Shown: positions 7,534 to 14,431, counted from the stretch's first letter. The stretch is 22,777 bases of DNA from Gallionella sp. (GCA_025362155.1 JANYHX010000290.1:1-22777), one strand, 5' to 3'. Numbers and translations: made by a program. Notes: generated by a model from the letters alone, not told the origin.

Positions 7534-8715
7534 TTATGCAGCTCCTTCATAAATGATTTTCCAAAGATTATCCTGCTTGATCCAGTATTGACGTTTCTTC
7601 ATGCGGTTGGATAAATTGTTGCTGCCGTAATCCTGCTCAAAATTAACCACCACCATATTGGGTTGTTCGGGGTAAGTAAACATGCTGACATTGGACAGAT
7701 TGACCTTAATCCACGATTTCGAACTGTTCACCAGTTGCTTTTGTTTTACCCAAGCCGAGTAATCCATGTCACTACTGAAAAAATTGCGAGCGTAATGCTT
7801 GAGGTACGCATCCGTATTGAGGCTGGACCAATCTTTACGCCATTGTTCAACTGCCTGTTGCAAGCTAGCCCGCTCAATTTGATCCTGTTCGCTGTCCCAA
7901 ACCATCTGGTTGGTAATGATAACCGGAGTAATGCCGATTTGCAGATAGGGCGCGAGCTTGTTCAGATCATCATTTGCCAGTACCACGCAGCCGTTGCTGG
8001 CGCGGGGTGGTCGGCTATATGTGCCGCTGGGCGTGCCATGCAGCCATATGCCACTTCCGGCCCGATTATTCCTGTGGTCCCATTCGTTTGGATAGCTAAG
8101 TGGAAAAGCACCGCTGCCATATATATCGGCAAGCTGTTTTTTGGGCAGTTCTGTTTTGACGAAATACACGCCTATCGGGGTACGCTGATCACCTGAGGAA
8201 AATTTCTCAGTACCCAGTTTGCCGATAGTGATGTAAAAGTCCGTGACATAGCGCGCTTCCCCGTTCACATTTTCATAAACAAACAAAGTGGAGCGACTGG
8301 TATCCACTACCAGTGCATACTTCTGTTGCGCGTCCAATTGCCATAAAAAATGTGGTTTAAACCTTGTGTCCGCTTGCGATAGCACGCGCTGTAAGCGCAC
8401 CCGCGCTTCGTCACGCAGATCTTCAATTTTGTCCTGTGGCGCATTTGACGCACTGCCAAAACTATCGATTACGCCCGCATGCGCCATCAGCAAATCGCCT
8501 TTGACCAGCTGTGCCAGTTTGAAGTTTGGATTGACTCTCAACAAACTATCCACTTCGTTGAGCGCAAGATCGAGATGATTGCTATTGATAGCTTGCAAGC
8601 TTTTCACCAACTGCGCTTCGATACCACGTGTATCCGGCTCAGCCTGCGCAGTGAGGGATAGCAAGCTGAATAGCAACGAAAGAGCCAGTGGCTGTTTCAA
8701 TGATTGCGTGGGCAT
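7534..8715 (-). CDS. Periplasmic L,D-transpeptidase/L,D-carboxypeptidase with NTF2-like C-terminus
   Basis: The product (393 aa) starts with a signal peptide ending near LTAQA (25). Residues about 30-125 are helical. Residues about 130-270 form a YkuD domain with catalytic motif H226 in WLHGTPSG and C243 in SNGCVVL. Residues about 284-393 form an NTF2-like domain ([28 protein letters not shown]). YkuD enzymes make or cut L,D bonds in peptidoglycan; the YkuD-plus-NTF2 arrangement is that of Helicobacter Csd6 and Campylobacter Pgp2, which trim tetrapeptides to control cell shape, and E. coli YafK/DpaA is another relative of this kind. Whether this protein transfers or hydrolyses cannot be told from sequence. 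It sits 2 bases after the upstream TPR gene, with a similar C-terminal domain. Confidence 0.9.
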   Translation of the reverse strand: MPTQSLKQPLALSLLFSLLSLTAQAEPDTRGIEAQLVKSLQAINSNHLDLALNEVDSLLRVNPNFKLAQLVKGDLLMAHAGVIDSFGSASNAPQDKIEDLRDEARVRLQRVLSQADTRFKPHFLWQLDAQQKYALVVDTSRSTLFVYENVNGEARYVTDFYITIGKLGTEKFSSGDQRTPIGVYFVKTELPKKQLADIYGSGAFPLSYPNEWDHRNNRAGSGIWLHGTPSGTYSRPPRASNGCVVLANDDLNKLAPYLQIGITPVIITNQMVWDSEQDQIERASLQQAVEQWRKDWSSLNTDAYLKHYARNFFSSDMDYSAWVKQKQLVNSSKSWIKVNLSNVSMFTYPEQPNMVVVNFEQDYGSNNLSNRMKKRQYWIKQDNLWKIIYEGAA

Positions 8716-8717
8716 AG

Positions 8718-9749
8718 TTACCTAGAGCGATCTTGCTGAATAAGCCATTGGTCACCGGATTTCACCATCAGCCAGGTTTTATTGCTGACCGTTTTTAAGT
8801 GGGTGGCACGATAGGATTGGCGAAACTTCACTACGGCATGATCGTTGTCAGGAAATTGTATCGTCATGATGCGAATGTCCACATGAATATTTTTTGGTGC
8901 GCTGATGCGCTCTCTGCGAGCAGCTTCCCAAGAAACGCGAGTTTCACCATTTGGGGCCTGGAAATCTTTGGCATAGAACGACAGGTATTTATTCGTATTC
9001 TTGGCTGACCAAGCGGCTGCCCAAGCCATGATTGTTGCCGTAACTTCCTTGCTGCCCTTCTGGCTGTCAATGTGCTTTGCAGAAAGGGCAGGGGGAGGTT
9101 GCGGACGGGTTGCGGGTGATTGAACGTGTTCAGGTTGGTGTCCAACAATAATTGGTGCGGGTGATTCGACACTACTCTGGGGGGGAAAGTTGCGGGCAAT
9201 GACTTCTTTGTTCGGCGGGTTATTGTGTGGTTCACCTGCAAACAGATTTTGTATCATTGCCAGCTTGGTTTGGGTCGCAGTATTGGCATGATCAAGCGCC
9301 AAGGCGCGGTCATAGGCTTGGCTCGCCATTTTGGCGTATATGTCGCCGAGATTTTCATGCGCAGTAGCGTAACTGGGATGAGTACTGATTGCCCTTTCCA
9401 GCAACTTTTGGGCTTTATCATATTGACCTTGGCTGGCATACAGCACTGCGAGATTGTTATAAGGCTCTGGCAAATCAGGATAATCTTCGGTCAAAGCGGA
9501 GAATATTTTAATGGCATCATTTTTCTTGCCTTGTTCGGTGAGTATCAAACCTTTCAGGAAGCGCGCTTGCGCGTCTTTAGGCTTATCGTCGAGATAGTCA
9601 TTGATTTTCTCCAGTGCCTGGCTGTGCTGACCCTGTTTAAACAATTGGTTAGCATCTTGATAGTCGTCGGCACGGGCGACCATGCTGACACCCAATATTC
9701 CGATGAACAACAATGTCGCATGACAGTTGAAACGATTAAATAGGTTCAT
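8718..9749 (-). CDS. Exported TPR protein with NTF2-like C-terminal domain
   Basis: The product (343 aa) has a signal peptide (MNLFNRFNCHATLLFIGILG, cleavage near VARA at 27) and at least three or four TPR units (about 28-165), for example PEPYNNLAVLYASQGQYDKA. A Pro/Gln-rich linker (about 172-232) follows, then an NTF2-like domain (about 234-343). That last domain parallels the one in the adjacent L,D-transpeptidase: AWAAAWSAKNTNKYLSFYA here against [19 protein letters not shown] there. The frame is open to 9896, but the ATG at 9749 gives the signal peptide directly, while upstream codons read through an insertion-sequence-like end. Probably a scaffold or partner for the peptidoglycan enzyme encoded 2 bases downstream (inference). 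No specific named family recognised. Confidence 0.85.
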   Translation of the reverse strand: MNLFNRFNCHATLLFIGILGVSMVARADDYQDANQLFKQGQHSQALEKINDYLDDKPKDAQARFLKGLILTEQGKKNDAIKIFSALTEDYPDLPEPYNNLAVLYASQGQYDKAQKLLERAISTHPSYATAHENLGDIYAKMASQAYDRALALDHANTATQTKLAMIQNLFAGEPHNNPPNKEVIARNFPPQSSVESPAPIIVGHQPEHVQSPATRPQPPPALSAKHIDSQKGSKEVTATIMAWAAAWSAKNTNKYLSFYAKDFQAPNGETRVSWEAARRERISAPKNIHVDIRIMTIQFPDNDHAVVKFRQSYRATHLKTVSNKTWLMVKSGDQWLIQQDRSR

Positions 9750-9790
9750 ATAGAGTTCCAGAATGGCATTCCCATAAAGTATAGGCCGAG
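9750..9790 (-). promoter_or_regulatory. Possible promoter of the TPR/L,D-transpeptidase/cyclophilin operon
   Basis: On the minus strand a good -10 hexamer TATACT (9783-9778) lies about 29 bases before the ATG at 9749. The -35 is poor (TTCGCG at about 18 bp spacing). A small GCCG-TCT-CGGC hairpin sits just upstream of the -10. Only the -10 resembles consensus, so this is tentative. Confidence 0.3.
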
Positions 9791-9840
9791 ACGGCTTCCT
9801 GCGCGAACCTAATTGAAATAAATGGAATTCTATCAAATAA

Positions 9841-9863
9841 CTAAGGAAACGCCGAACAAGTCC
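9841..9863. mobile_element. Solitary IS5-type terminal inverted repeat
   Basis: GGAAACGCCGAACAAGTCC (9845-9863) agrees at 15 of 19 positions with the IS5 end as I remember it (GGAAGGTGCGAACAAGTCC). It is preceded by CTAA (9841-9844), which fits the YTAR target preference of IS5-group elements. No second end and no transposase reading frame are visible nearby, so this is an element remnant or solo end. The rest of 9864-10004 contains no gene I can support; it could be eroded insertion-sequence DNA. Confidence 0.45.
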
Positions 9864-10004
9864 TTGCGCGAAGGGATGTCCCATCTTGGCAGACACCTGC
9901 GATTTCCTGCGATGGATTTCCTTGTCGGCATCGGTTACAGGGCAAGGGTAAGGTCAGGTAGGAGGTTTCCCTATCTGTCCGGACGTTCTACCCCATTTGC
10001 CTTG

Positions 10005-10451
10005 TCACCGGGAATGATCGGCATCCGGCGGAGACTTATCATCTCGATTTCCCATGTCGCGCTTGAATTGCTGGCGTTCTTCCGGCGACATGTTTTTGAA
10101 GTGCTCACGCATTTCCTTGCGTCGCTGCTCGCGTTCTTCCGGCGGCATATTCTTCCAGCGCTCTTTCATTTTTTTACGCATTTGTTCGCGTTCTTCGGGA
10201 GACATTTTTTCCCAGTGTTCACGCATTGCTTTACGCCGCTGCATACGTTCTTCAGCAGACATTTTCTGCCATTGATCTTGCATCTCACGATGGCGATCAG
10301 CACGTTCTTCTGGGAGGCCATGCCTATTCTCTTGTAGTTCTGCAGAGGGTGTGGCGTATTGCGGATTAATTTTTCCCGCCCCTGCGGGCAGGCTGACACT
10401 GCAAGCTAAGCTGGCGCTGAGTAAAGATTGAATGAGGATTCTGATTTTTAT
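10005..10451 (-). CDS. Exported protein with four 19-residue charged repeats; apparent ATA start
   Basis: The frame encodes a signal-peptide-like N-terminus (KIRILIQSLLSASLACSVSL) and then a spacer. Four consecutive 19-residue units follow, such as MREHWEKMSPEEREQMRKK, and then a short acidic tail. The units resemble DUF3106-type W...M.PEER repeats and should form long charged helices. The only ATG in frame (10283) lies after the signal peptide, at the first repeat; no ATG, GTG or TTG occurs upstream before the stop at 10461-10463. An ATA codon at 10451-10449, with AGGGA six bases before it, is the best placed initiator, giving 148 aa. Alternatives are the 92-residue ATG product, an ATG-to-ATA mutation, or a sequencing error. 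It is last in a run of four exported-protein genes. Function unknown. Confidence 0.6.
   Translation of the reverse strand: MKIRILIQSLLSASLACSVSLPAGAGKINPQYATPSAELQENRHGLPEERADRHREMQDQWQKMSAEERMQRRKAMREHWEKMSPEEREQMRKKMKERWKNMPPEEREQRRKEMREHFKNMSPEERQQFKRDMGNRDDKSPPDADHSR
10056..10283 (-). repeat. Four tandem 57-bp coding repeats
   Basis: Units at 10283-10227, 10226-10170, 10169-10113 and 10112-10056 each encode 19 residues with the pattern M-x-x-x-W/F-x-x-M-x-x-E-E-R-x-x-x-R/K-x-x. The DNA is diverged between units, so this is an old protein repeat, not a recent slippage array. A partial fifth unit (LPEERADRHRE) precedes the first. Confidence 0.85.
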
Positions 10452-10518
10452 GGTATTTCCCTATGCACAGGAGCCTTTTATGGTACCCAGTTTATCAGAG
10501 ACATTGGCGCGTGGTGCT

Positions 10519-10989
10519 TCACCGTGGTGGCGGGGGCGGCGGGATTTGCCGCTGAAATTGATAACCGGGAACCTGATTGCCTTTGGCATACATGCATTGT
10601 TCATAAGCAACGTCGTAGCGCCACTGTGCGTCCCGTGATGCATAGGCTGCTTGATCGGCACCAGCGGAAGCGCCCGCAAAAAGTCCAACCGCTGCACCAA
10701 CTGGTGCACCTCTATGACCTCCCGCCAGCGCACCTATTGTCGTACCAATTACTACCCCGGTAGCCGTTGTCGCGACGGCATTTTTTGAGGCCACGTCGTT
10801 AGGCGATAAACCGATTGATTGCTCGGCATATTGGCGGCACATACTTTCTTCGGACACAAATACCTCAAAGGGTTTACCAGGGGCAGGCATGACTGCAACC
10901 CGGGGACCCATAGGCATGTTTGTCATACAACCGGAAAAAATAAGTAGTGCCGAACAGTAAACAATTATGCGCGTCCATTTGAAAATCAT
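10519..10989 (-). CDS. Glycine-zipper lipoprotein
   Basis: The product (156 aa) has a lipoprotein signal peptide with lipobox IFSGC (C21), so it is probably lipid-anchored in the outer membrane. The middle (about 70-115) is a glycine-zipper, seen as GVVIGTTIGALAGG and GAAVGLFAGASAGA, a helical hairpin type seen in many small outer-membrane lipoproteins. The soluble part contains SEESMCRQYAEQSIG before the zipper and WRYDVAYEQCMYAKG after it, a pattern common in proteobacterial glycine-zipper proteins, and it ends in a polyproline run. A near-perfect Shine-Dalgarno AAAGGAGG precedes the start. It lies 14 bases after the upstream His/Trp-rich protein gene. Role unknown; envelope integrity is an inference. 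Confidence 0.8.
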   Translation of the reverse strand: MIFKWTRIIVYCSALLIFSGCMTNMPMGPRVAVMPAPGKPFEVFVSEESMCRQYAEQSIGLSPNDVASKNAVATTATGVVIGTTIGALAGGHRGAPVGAAVGLFAGASAGADQAAYASRDAQWRYDVAYEQCMYAKGNQVPGYQFQRQIPPPPPPR

Positions 10990-11003
10990 GTTGCCTCCTT
11001 TAA

Positions 11004-11528
11004 TTATTGTGCGGGTACATCTGGCGAAGGAGCGGGAGGAGTAGCCGGCACAGTTTTCCAGCCGTCCGGACAGGATGCGACATAAGGATAGTAACTATTG
11101 GACGAAGTACAGAAATACCAATATTGCGCTGGAGGTGGGGCAACAGGCTGCGTTGGCTGCGTTACGACGATTGGCGGTATATAAGGATCAGGGGGAGCAT
11201 AAACCACGTGGGGATAAAAATACCATAATCCTCCTGCTACCCACCACCATCCCAGTCTGTCCTCGTGCCGGGTATGACGCCATTCCCCGGAACGCCATAC
11301 ATCGTAATCATGCCGGTCAAAGCGGCGTATATCTCCGCCGCCCCTGAAACCTTCATGTCGCCCTTCATGCCTGCCTTCATGCCTGCCTTCATGTCGTCCT
11401 TCATACCGGCCTTCTCTGCCATGGTGATCGTCGCGGTCGGCATTTGCGGGCAACGAGATTGCGAACAGGGAGGCCACAGCCAGTGTTTTGAAAATGACCT
11501 TGGGGATAACAGTTTTTTTAGTGGTCAT
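11004..11528 (-). CDS. Secreted His/Trp/Tyr-rich protein with HEGR repeats
   Basis: The product (174 aa) begins with a signal peptide (cleavage near LPANA, 30). Residues 38-60 are a tetrapeptide array of the HEGR type, which is histidine- and charge-rich and could bind metal. The following core carries VWRSGEWRHTRHEDRLGWWW, then GGLWYFYPHVVYAPPDPYIPP, a proline-rich stretch and a C-terminal YWYFCTSSNSYYPYVASCPD segment with two cysteines. Small secreted proteins with this aromatic/proline ending are common in Betaproteobacteria and remain uncharacterised; I do not know a named function. It is preceded by AAGGAAA and sits between a Spy-like gene and a lipoprotein gene on the same strand. Confidence 0.8.
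   Translation of the reverse strand: MTTKKTVIPKVIFKTLAVASLFAISLPANADRDDHHGREGRYEGRHEGRHEGRHEGRHEGFRGGGDIRRFDRHDYDVWRSGEWRHTRHEDRLGWWWVAGGLWYFYPHVVYAPPDPYIPPIVVTQPTQPVAPPPAQYWYFCTSSNSYYPYVASCPDGWKTVPATPPAPSPDVPAQ
11349..11417 (-). repeat. Tandem 12-bp repeats encoding HEGR units
   Basis: About five to six copies of a 12-bp unit (on the + strand GCCTTCATGCCT and close variants) lie in frame in the secreted-protein gene. Several copies are identical or nearly so, which suggests recent slippage; copy number may vary between strains without shifting the frame. Confidence 0.8.
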
Positions 11529-11541
11529 GATGGTTTCCTTT

Positions 11542-11596
11542 TTCTTAACATAAGAAATGTCCCCTGCGTGCGCAGCCTCTCCTTATTGGAAAGGCT
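11542..11596 (-). promoter_or_regulatory. Inverted repeats between the Spy-like gene and the HEGR protein gene
   Basis: On the minus strand AGCCTTTCC-AATAA-GGAGAGGCT (11596-11574) forms a 9-bp stem with one wobble pair. A small CTGC/GCAG stem overlaps its end (11564-11575). TTCTTA-TGT-TAAGAA (11556-11542) follows, just before the ribosome binding site of the next gene. No U tract follows the main stem, so it is more likely an mRNA-processing or stabilising structure than a terminator. Confidence 0.4.
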
Positions 11597-11600
11597 AACC

Positions 11601-12080
11601 TTACAGCGCATTATTTTTATCATGCAGACGTTGATCGTGACCATGCCGATGCTGAAATTCCTCAAAACGGTGGTCAAATATTTTTTGCTGGTCTGGGGTC
11701 AGCGTTGCATAGAACGTACGAACGGCTGTTGCATGTTCGCTCATTTTTGTCTCGCGTGATTTCATGCTGTCCAGCATTTTATCGAGACGGTCCGGGGTAT
11801 TCATGTTTTTCCAGTCCTGATGGCGCGGCTCCATCCCTGCCTTATCCATTTTGACCGGTTTTATTTTGTTTGAAAATTCAGTCCATGCTGCTTCCTGAGT
11901 AGCAGTTAATTTGAGGTCATCATGCAGTTTTGCCATGTGCTTATCAAAACGAACCGCGCCGTCATGTTCGTGTTCCGCACTCCAGGCGTGATCACAATTT
12001 TCTTTCGAGGCAAGTGCCGCTGCCGATGCAAGCGTCAGGCCAATGGCGATAAACAATGACTGGATTATTCGGTTATTCAT
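11601..12080 (-). CDS. Spy/CpxP-family periplasmic LTXXQ protein
   Basis: The product (159 aa) has a signal peptide (cleavage near AALAS, 25) and two LTxxQ-type motifs: LKLTATQEAAWTEFSNKI in the middle and TLTPDQQKIFDHRFEEF near the end. It is otherwise helical, with many histidines at both ends (EHEHDG; HRHGHDQRLHDK). These features place it in the Spy/CpxP group of periplasmic chaperones and stress sensors, which protect or deliver misfolded proteins and, for CpxP, inhibit the sensor kinase. The histidines might bind metal. It is transcribed away from an OmpR/EnvZ-type pair across a 203-bp region, as cpxP is from cpxRA in E. coli. Its start has the Shine-Dalgarno AGGAGAG. Confidence 0.85.
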   Translation of the reverse strand: MNNRIIQSLFIAIGLTLASAAALASKENCDHAWSAEHEHDGAVRFDKHMAKLHDDLKLTATQEAAWTEFSNKIKPVKMDKAGMEPRHQDWKNMNTPDRLDKMLDSMKSRETKMSEHATAVRTFYATLTPDQQKIFDHRFEEFQHRHGHDQRLHDKNNAL

Positions 12081-12283
12081 GTTTCTCTCCTAAACGTTAA
12101 GTGGGAGAGCGAATCTTAGGCGCAAGTAGTAAGGAAAGTGTTTACGCGAGAAGGAAATGTGTAAAGATTTGTTTCAGGAATGGCAGGCTGGCATCTTGAC
12201 TACGGTAACAGAAACGGCCTTTGGCAGGATAGGGTTACACAATTTCTTACAGCTTAAATAAAGATACCCTTTATGATGTCGCT
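12081..12283. promoter_or_regulatory. Divergent control region with phased direct repeat
   Basis: This 203-bp region separates the Spy-like gene from the response-regulator gene. It contains AAGGAAA at 12131-12137 and again at 12151-12157, exactly 20 bp apart, each followed by GTG and an AT-rich half (TTTAC at 12141, GTAAA at 12161, themselves inverted). A second cluster, TTACA at about 12234 and 12246, lies nearer the regulator gene. Two tandem half-sites two helical turns apart fit OmpR-family dimers. The promoters are not clear by eye. Confidence 0.4.
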
Positions 12284-13003
12284 ATGACTAATTTGCAACG
12301 CATTTTAATTGTTGATGACGATGCACGCTTGCGTGAATTGCTATTGCGCTATTTATCCGAGCAGGGTTTTGAGGTCAAGGCGGTGGGAGATGGCAAAACT
12401 CTGGACAAGGCATTGACCTTGAAACGCTATCACCTGCTGGTGCTGGATTTAATGTTACCAGATGAAGACGGCTTGGCAATTTTGCGGAGGCTACGTGGGG
12501 GCGGCGAGCATGTCCCGGTAATTTTGCTTACCGCCAAGGGCGACGAAATTGATCGCATTGTCGGACTGGAAATGGGCGCGGATGATTATCTCCCCAAGCC
12601 TTTTAATCCGCGCGAGCTGGTGGCGCGCATCCATGCGGTGTTGCGTCGCAAGGGAATGCAGCCCGTCGGTGCTCCCGATATTGAAGAAAAAACAATTGTC
12701 TTCGGTGAGTGCGAATTGAATCTGGCCACCCGAGTATTGACAAAATCCGGTACGAAAATCTCTTTGACCACCGGAGAATTTGCGCTGCTTAAGGCTCTGG
12801 TGACTCATCCGCGCCATCCGCTTACACGCGATAAGCTAATGGAATTGGCACGCGGGCGCGATCATGATCCATTTGATCGTGCTATCGATGTGCAGGTCTC
12901 CCGCCTGCGCAAGTTGATAGAACCGGATCAGGCCACTCCGCGTTTTATCCAGACGGTGTGGGGGCACGGCTACGTATTTGTGCCCGATGGAACCAAGCCT
13001 TGA
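12284..13003 (+). CDS. ompR: OmpR-family response regulator
   Basis: The product (239 aa) has an N-terminal receiver domain: acidic DDD at 11-13, phosphorylation site D55 in LVLDLMLPD, and K105 in YLPKPF. A C-terminal winged-helix DNA-binding domain (about 135-235) has LTTGEFALLKALVTHPRHPL and AIDVQVSRLRKLIEPD...GHGYVF. It matches OmpR closely in style (MTNLQRILIVDDDARLRELL). It should be phosphorylated by the kinase encoded 13 bases downstream. No Shine-Dalgarno precedes the ATG; a four-codon ORF (ATG at 12273) ends across it. The symbol reflects sequence similarity; given its divergent Spy/CpxP-like neighbour, its regulon may be Cpx-like instead of porin osmoregulation. Confidence 0.9.
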   Translation: MTNLQRILIVDDDARLRELLLRYLSEQGFEVKAVGDGKTLDKALTLKRYHLLVLDLMLPDEDGLAILRRLRGGGEHVPVILLTAKGDEIDRIVGLEMGADDYLPKPFNPRELVARIHAVLRRKGMQPVGAPDIEEKTIVFGECELNLATRVLTKSGTKISLTTGEFALLKALVTHPRHPLTRDKLMELARGRDHDPFDRAIDVQVSRLRKLIEPDQATPRFIQTVWGHGYVFVPDGTKP

Positions 13004-13016
13004 AGGGAGACCTTTG

Positions 13017-14312
13017 ATGCACTTGCCCAGATCGTTACTGGTACGCTCATTTATATTGATCGTGATATTGATTGTGCTGTCTCTCGCAGCTTCAGTAACT
13101 ATTTTCCGCCATGTTCAACAGGAGCCACATGCAAAGCAGATGGCGCAGATGGTCGTGTCGGTGGTGAATCTGACCCGAGCCGCCGTGCTGGCTGCCGCGC
13201 CTGAATGGCGTTCCGCGCTGTTGGCTGAATTGGCTGGGGCAGAAGGGTTACGCGTGCAAATAGCCGATAGCAGCGATGTGCTCAAGCCATTGCCAGAACA
13301 TTCCGAATTGCAAATGATGGTGGTAAAGGTGCGTGACAGCCTGGGAGAAAACACGCGCTTCGCGATGGAACGCAATGATGTTAAAGCATTGTGGGTAAGT
13401 TTTTTCATTGGTAATGAAGAGTTCTGGGTTGCGCTGCCCAAAGAGCGTATGGAGCATTCGCTGTCACAGGTATTGTTGCCATGGAGTGTATTGGTTTTAA
13501 TGCTGGCCTTGCCCGGTGCCTATTTAATAGCGCGCCAGGTTGCTCAGCCGCTGAAGCAACTCACCCAAGCGGCCCTGCAAGCAGGACAAGGTTCATGGCC
13601 CCATCCATTACCAGAACGTGGAGCTCAGGAAGTAATTACGGTCACGCGTGCTTTTAATCAGATGTCTGCCGATCTTGCGGCCAATGAGCGCGAGCGCGCA
13701 TTGGTATTGGCGGGCATTTCGCATGATTTGCGTACCCCACTGGCGCGGGTGCGAATCGCGGCTGAATTGAGCGCAGATAAATCGTTGCGCGAGGGACTGG
13801 CTGCTGATGTGGAACAGATGGATGCAGTCATTCAACAGTTCCTTGACTATGCGCGTATGGACGAAAATGAAGCGAAGCAACCGGCTGATTTGAACTCGCT
13901 GGTATATGAAGTTACGCAACAATTTTTCGCACAGGCAAAATCCTTGACGCTTGATCTTAACGATGTACCCGCCTTAACAATCCGGCCATTGTTAATGAAG
14001 CGCGCGCTCGGCAACCTGCTGGATAACGCCATTAAATACGGCGGAGGCGAAATTACTGTGCAACTCAAGCGGGAGAAAGATAAAGTTGTTCTGACAGTAG
14101 CGGATCACGGCCCAGGCATTCCCACCCTGCAACGCGCTGCAGCGAAGCGCCCGTTCATTCGTCTGGAATCCGCACGCAGCAATGCCACTGGGTCTGGCTT
14201 GGGCTTGGCCATCGTAGAGCGTGCCGCACAATTGCATGAAGGTGAATTTGTACTTGCGGATAACGAGGCAGGCGGGCTGGCGGCGAAAATAGTGTTGCCA
14301 ACACAGAAATAG
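13017..14312 (+). CDS. envZ: EnvZ-type sensor histidine kinase
   Basis: The product (431 aa) is an inner-membrane kinase/phosphatase partner of the preceding regulator. TM1 is at about 10-30, a periplasmic domain at about 31-153, and TM2 at about 155-173, followed by HAMP (ARQVAQPLKQLTQA onward). The DHp domain carries H236 in ISHDLRTPLARVR, and the ATPase domain has the N box NLLDNAIKYGG (N336 onward), DHGPGIP (363-369) and GSGLGLAIV (392-400). The frame is open from 12978 but the ATG at 13017 is chosen because it follows AAGGGAGA and begins directly with the membrane segment. The periplasmic region lacks a recognisable ligand fold by eye. Confidence 0.92.
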   Translation: MHLPRSLLVRSFILIVILIVLSLAASVTIFRHVQQEPHAKQMAQMVVSVVNLTRAAVLAAAPEWRSALLAELAGAEGLRVQIADSSDVLKPLPEHSELQMMVVKVRDSLGENTRFAMERNDVKALWVSFFIGNEEFWVALPKERMEHSLSQVLLPWSVLVLMLALPGAYLIARQVAQPLKQLTQAALQAGQGSWPHPLPERGAQEVITVTRAFNQMSADLAANERERALVLAGISHDLRTPLARVRIAAELSADKSLREGLAADVEQMDAVIQQFLDYARMDENEAKQPADLNSLVYEVTQQFFAQAKSLTLDLNDVPALTIRPLLMKRALGNLLDNAIKYGGGEITVQLKREKDKVVLTVADHGPGIPTLQRAAAKRPFIRLESARSNATGSGLGLAIVERAAQLHEGEFVLADNEAGGLAAKIVLPTQK

Positions 14313-14390
14313 CTAAAAGACCACTTAAACAAACTTTCCCGTTTTTTAGCAGGTCAAGTGGGAAGGCTGAGGGTGTACCTTGATTTCAGG

Positions 14391-14431
14391 TAAAATCCTG
14401 CCGCCATTCGCTCCCCTTCAACCGAAAAAAC
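14391..14431 (+). promoter_or_regulatory. Possible glnS promoter
   Basis: TAAAAT at 14391-14396 is a good -10 about 35 bases before the glnS ATG; the -35 region (CTGAGG at 18 bp) is weak. The preceding 14313-14390 contains CCACTT/AAGTGG and CTTTCCC/GGGAAGG inverted pairs that may end the envZ transcript, but no clean U tract follows. Confidence 0.35.

Noticed and set aside
9750..9896. Longer N-terminus for the TPR protein starting at 9896
   Set aside because: It would place 49 residues, read through the IS5-like end, before a perfect signal peptide at 9749.
9822..10337. Open frame of 171 codons on the + strand
   Set aside because: It runs antisense through the 19-residue repeat gene; its own repeats are the mirror image of that gene and it has no signal or family motif.
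11349..11417. Possible CRISPR-like array
   Set aside because: Units are 12 bp, contiguous and in frame with no spacers.
11265..11759. Open frame of 164 codons on the + strand
   Set aside because: It is antisense to the HEGR protein and Spy-like genes; its FMPAFMPAFM pattern is just the 12-bp repeat read backwards.
12141..12180. CpxR box (GTAAA-N5-GTAAA) in the divergent region
   Set aside because: Only one good half, GTAAA-GATTT-GTTTC; the second half matches too poorly to call.
14313..14390. Rho-independent terminator after envZ
   Set aside because: Inverted pairs exist, but the loop is long and no U tract follows the right arm.
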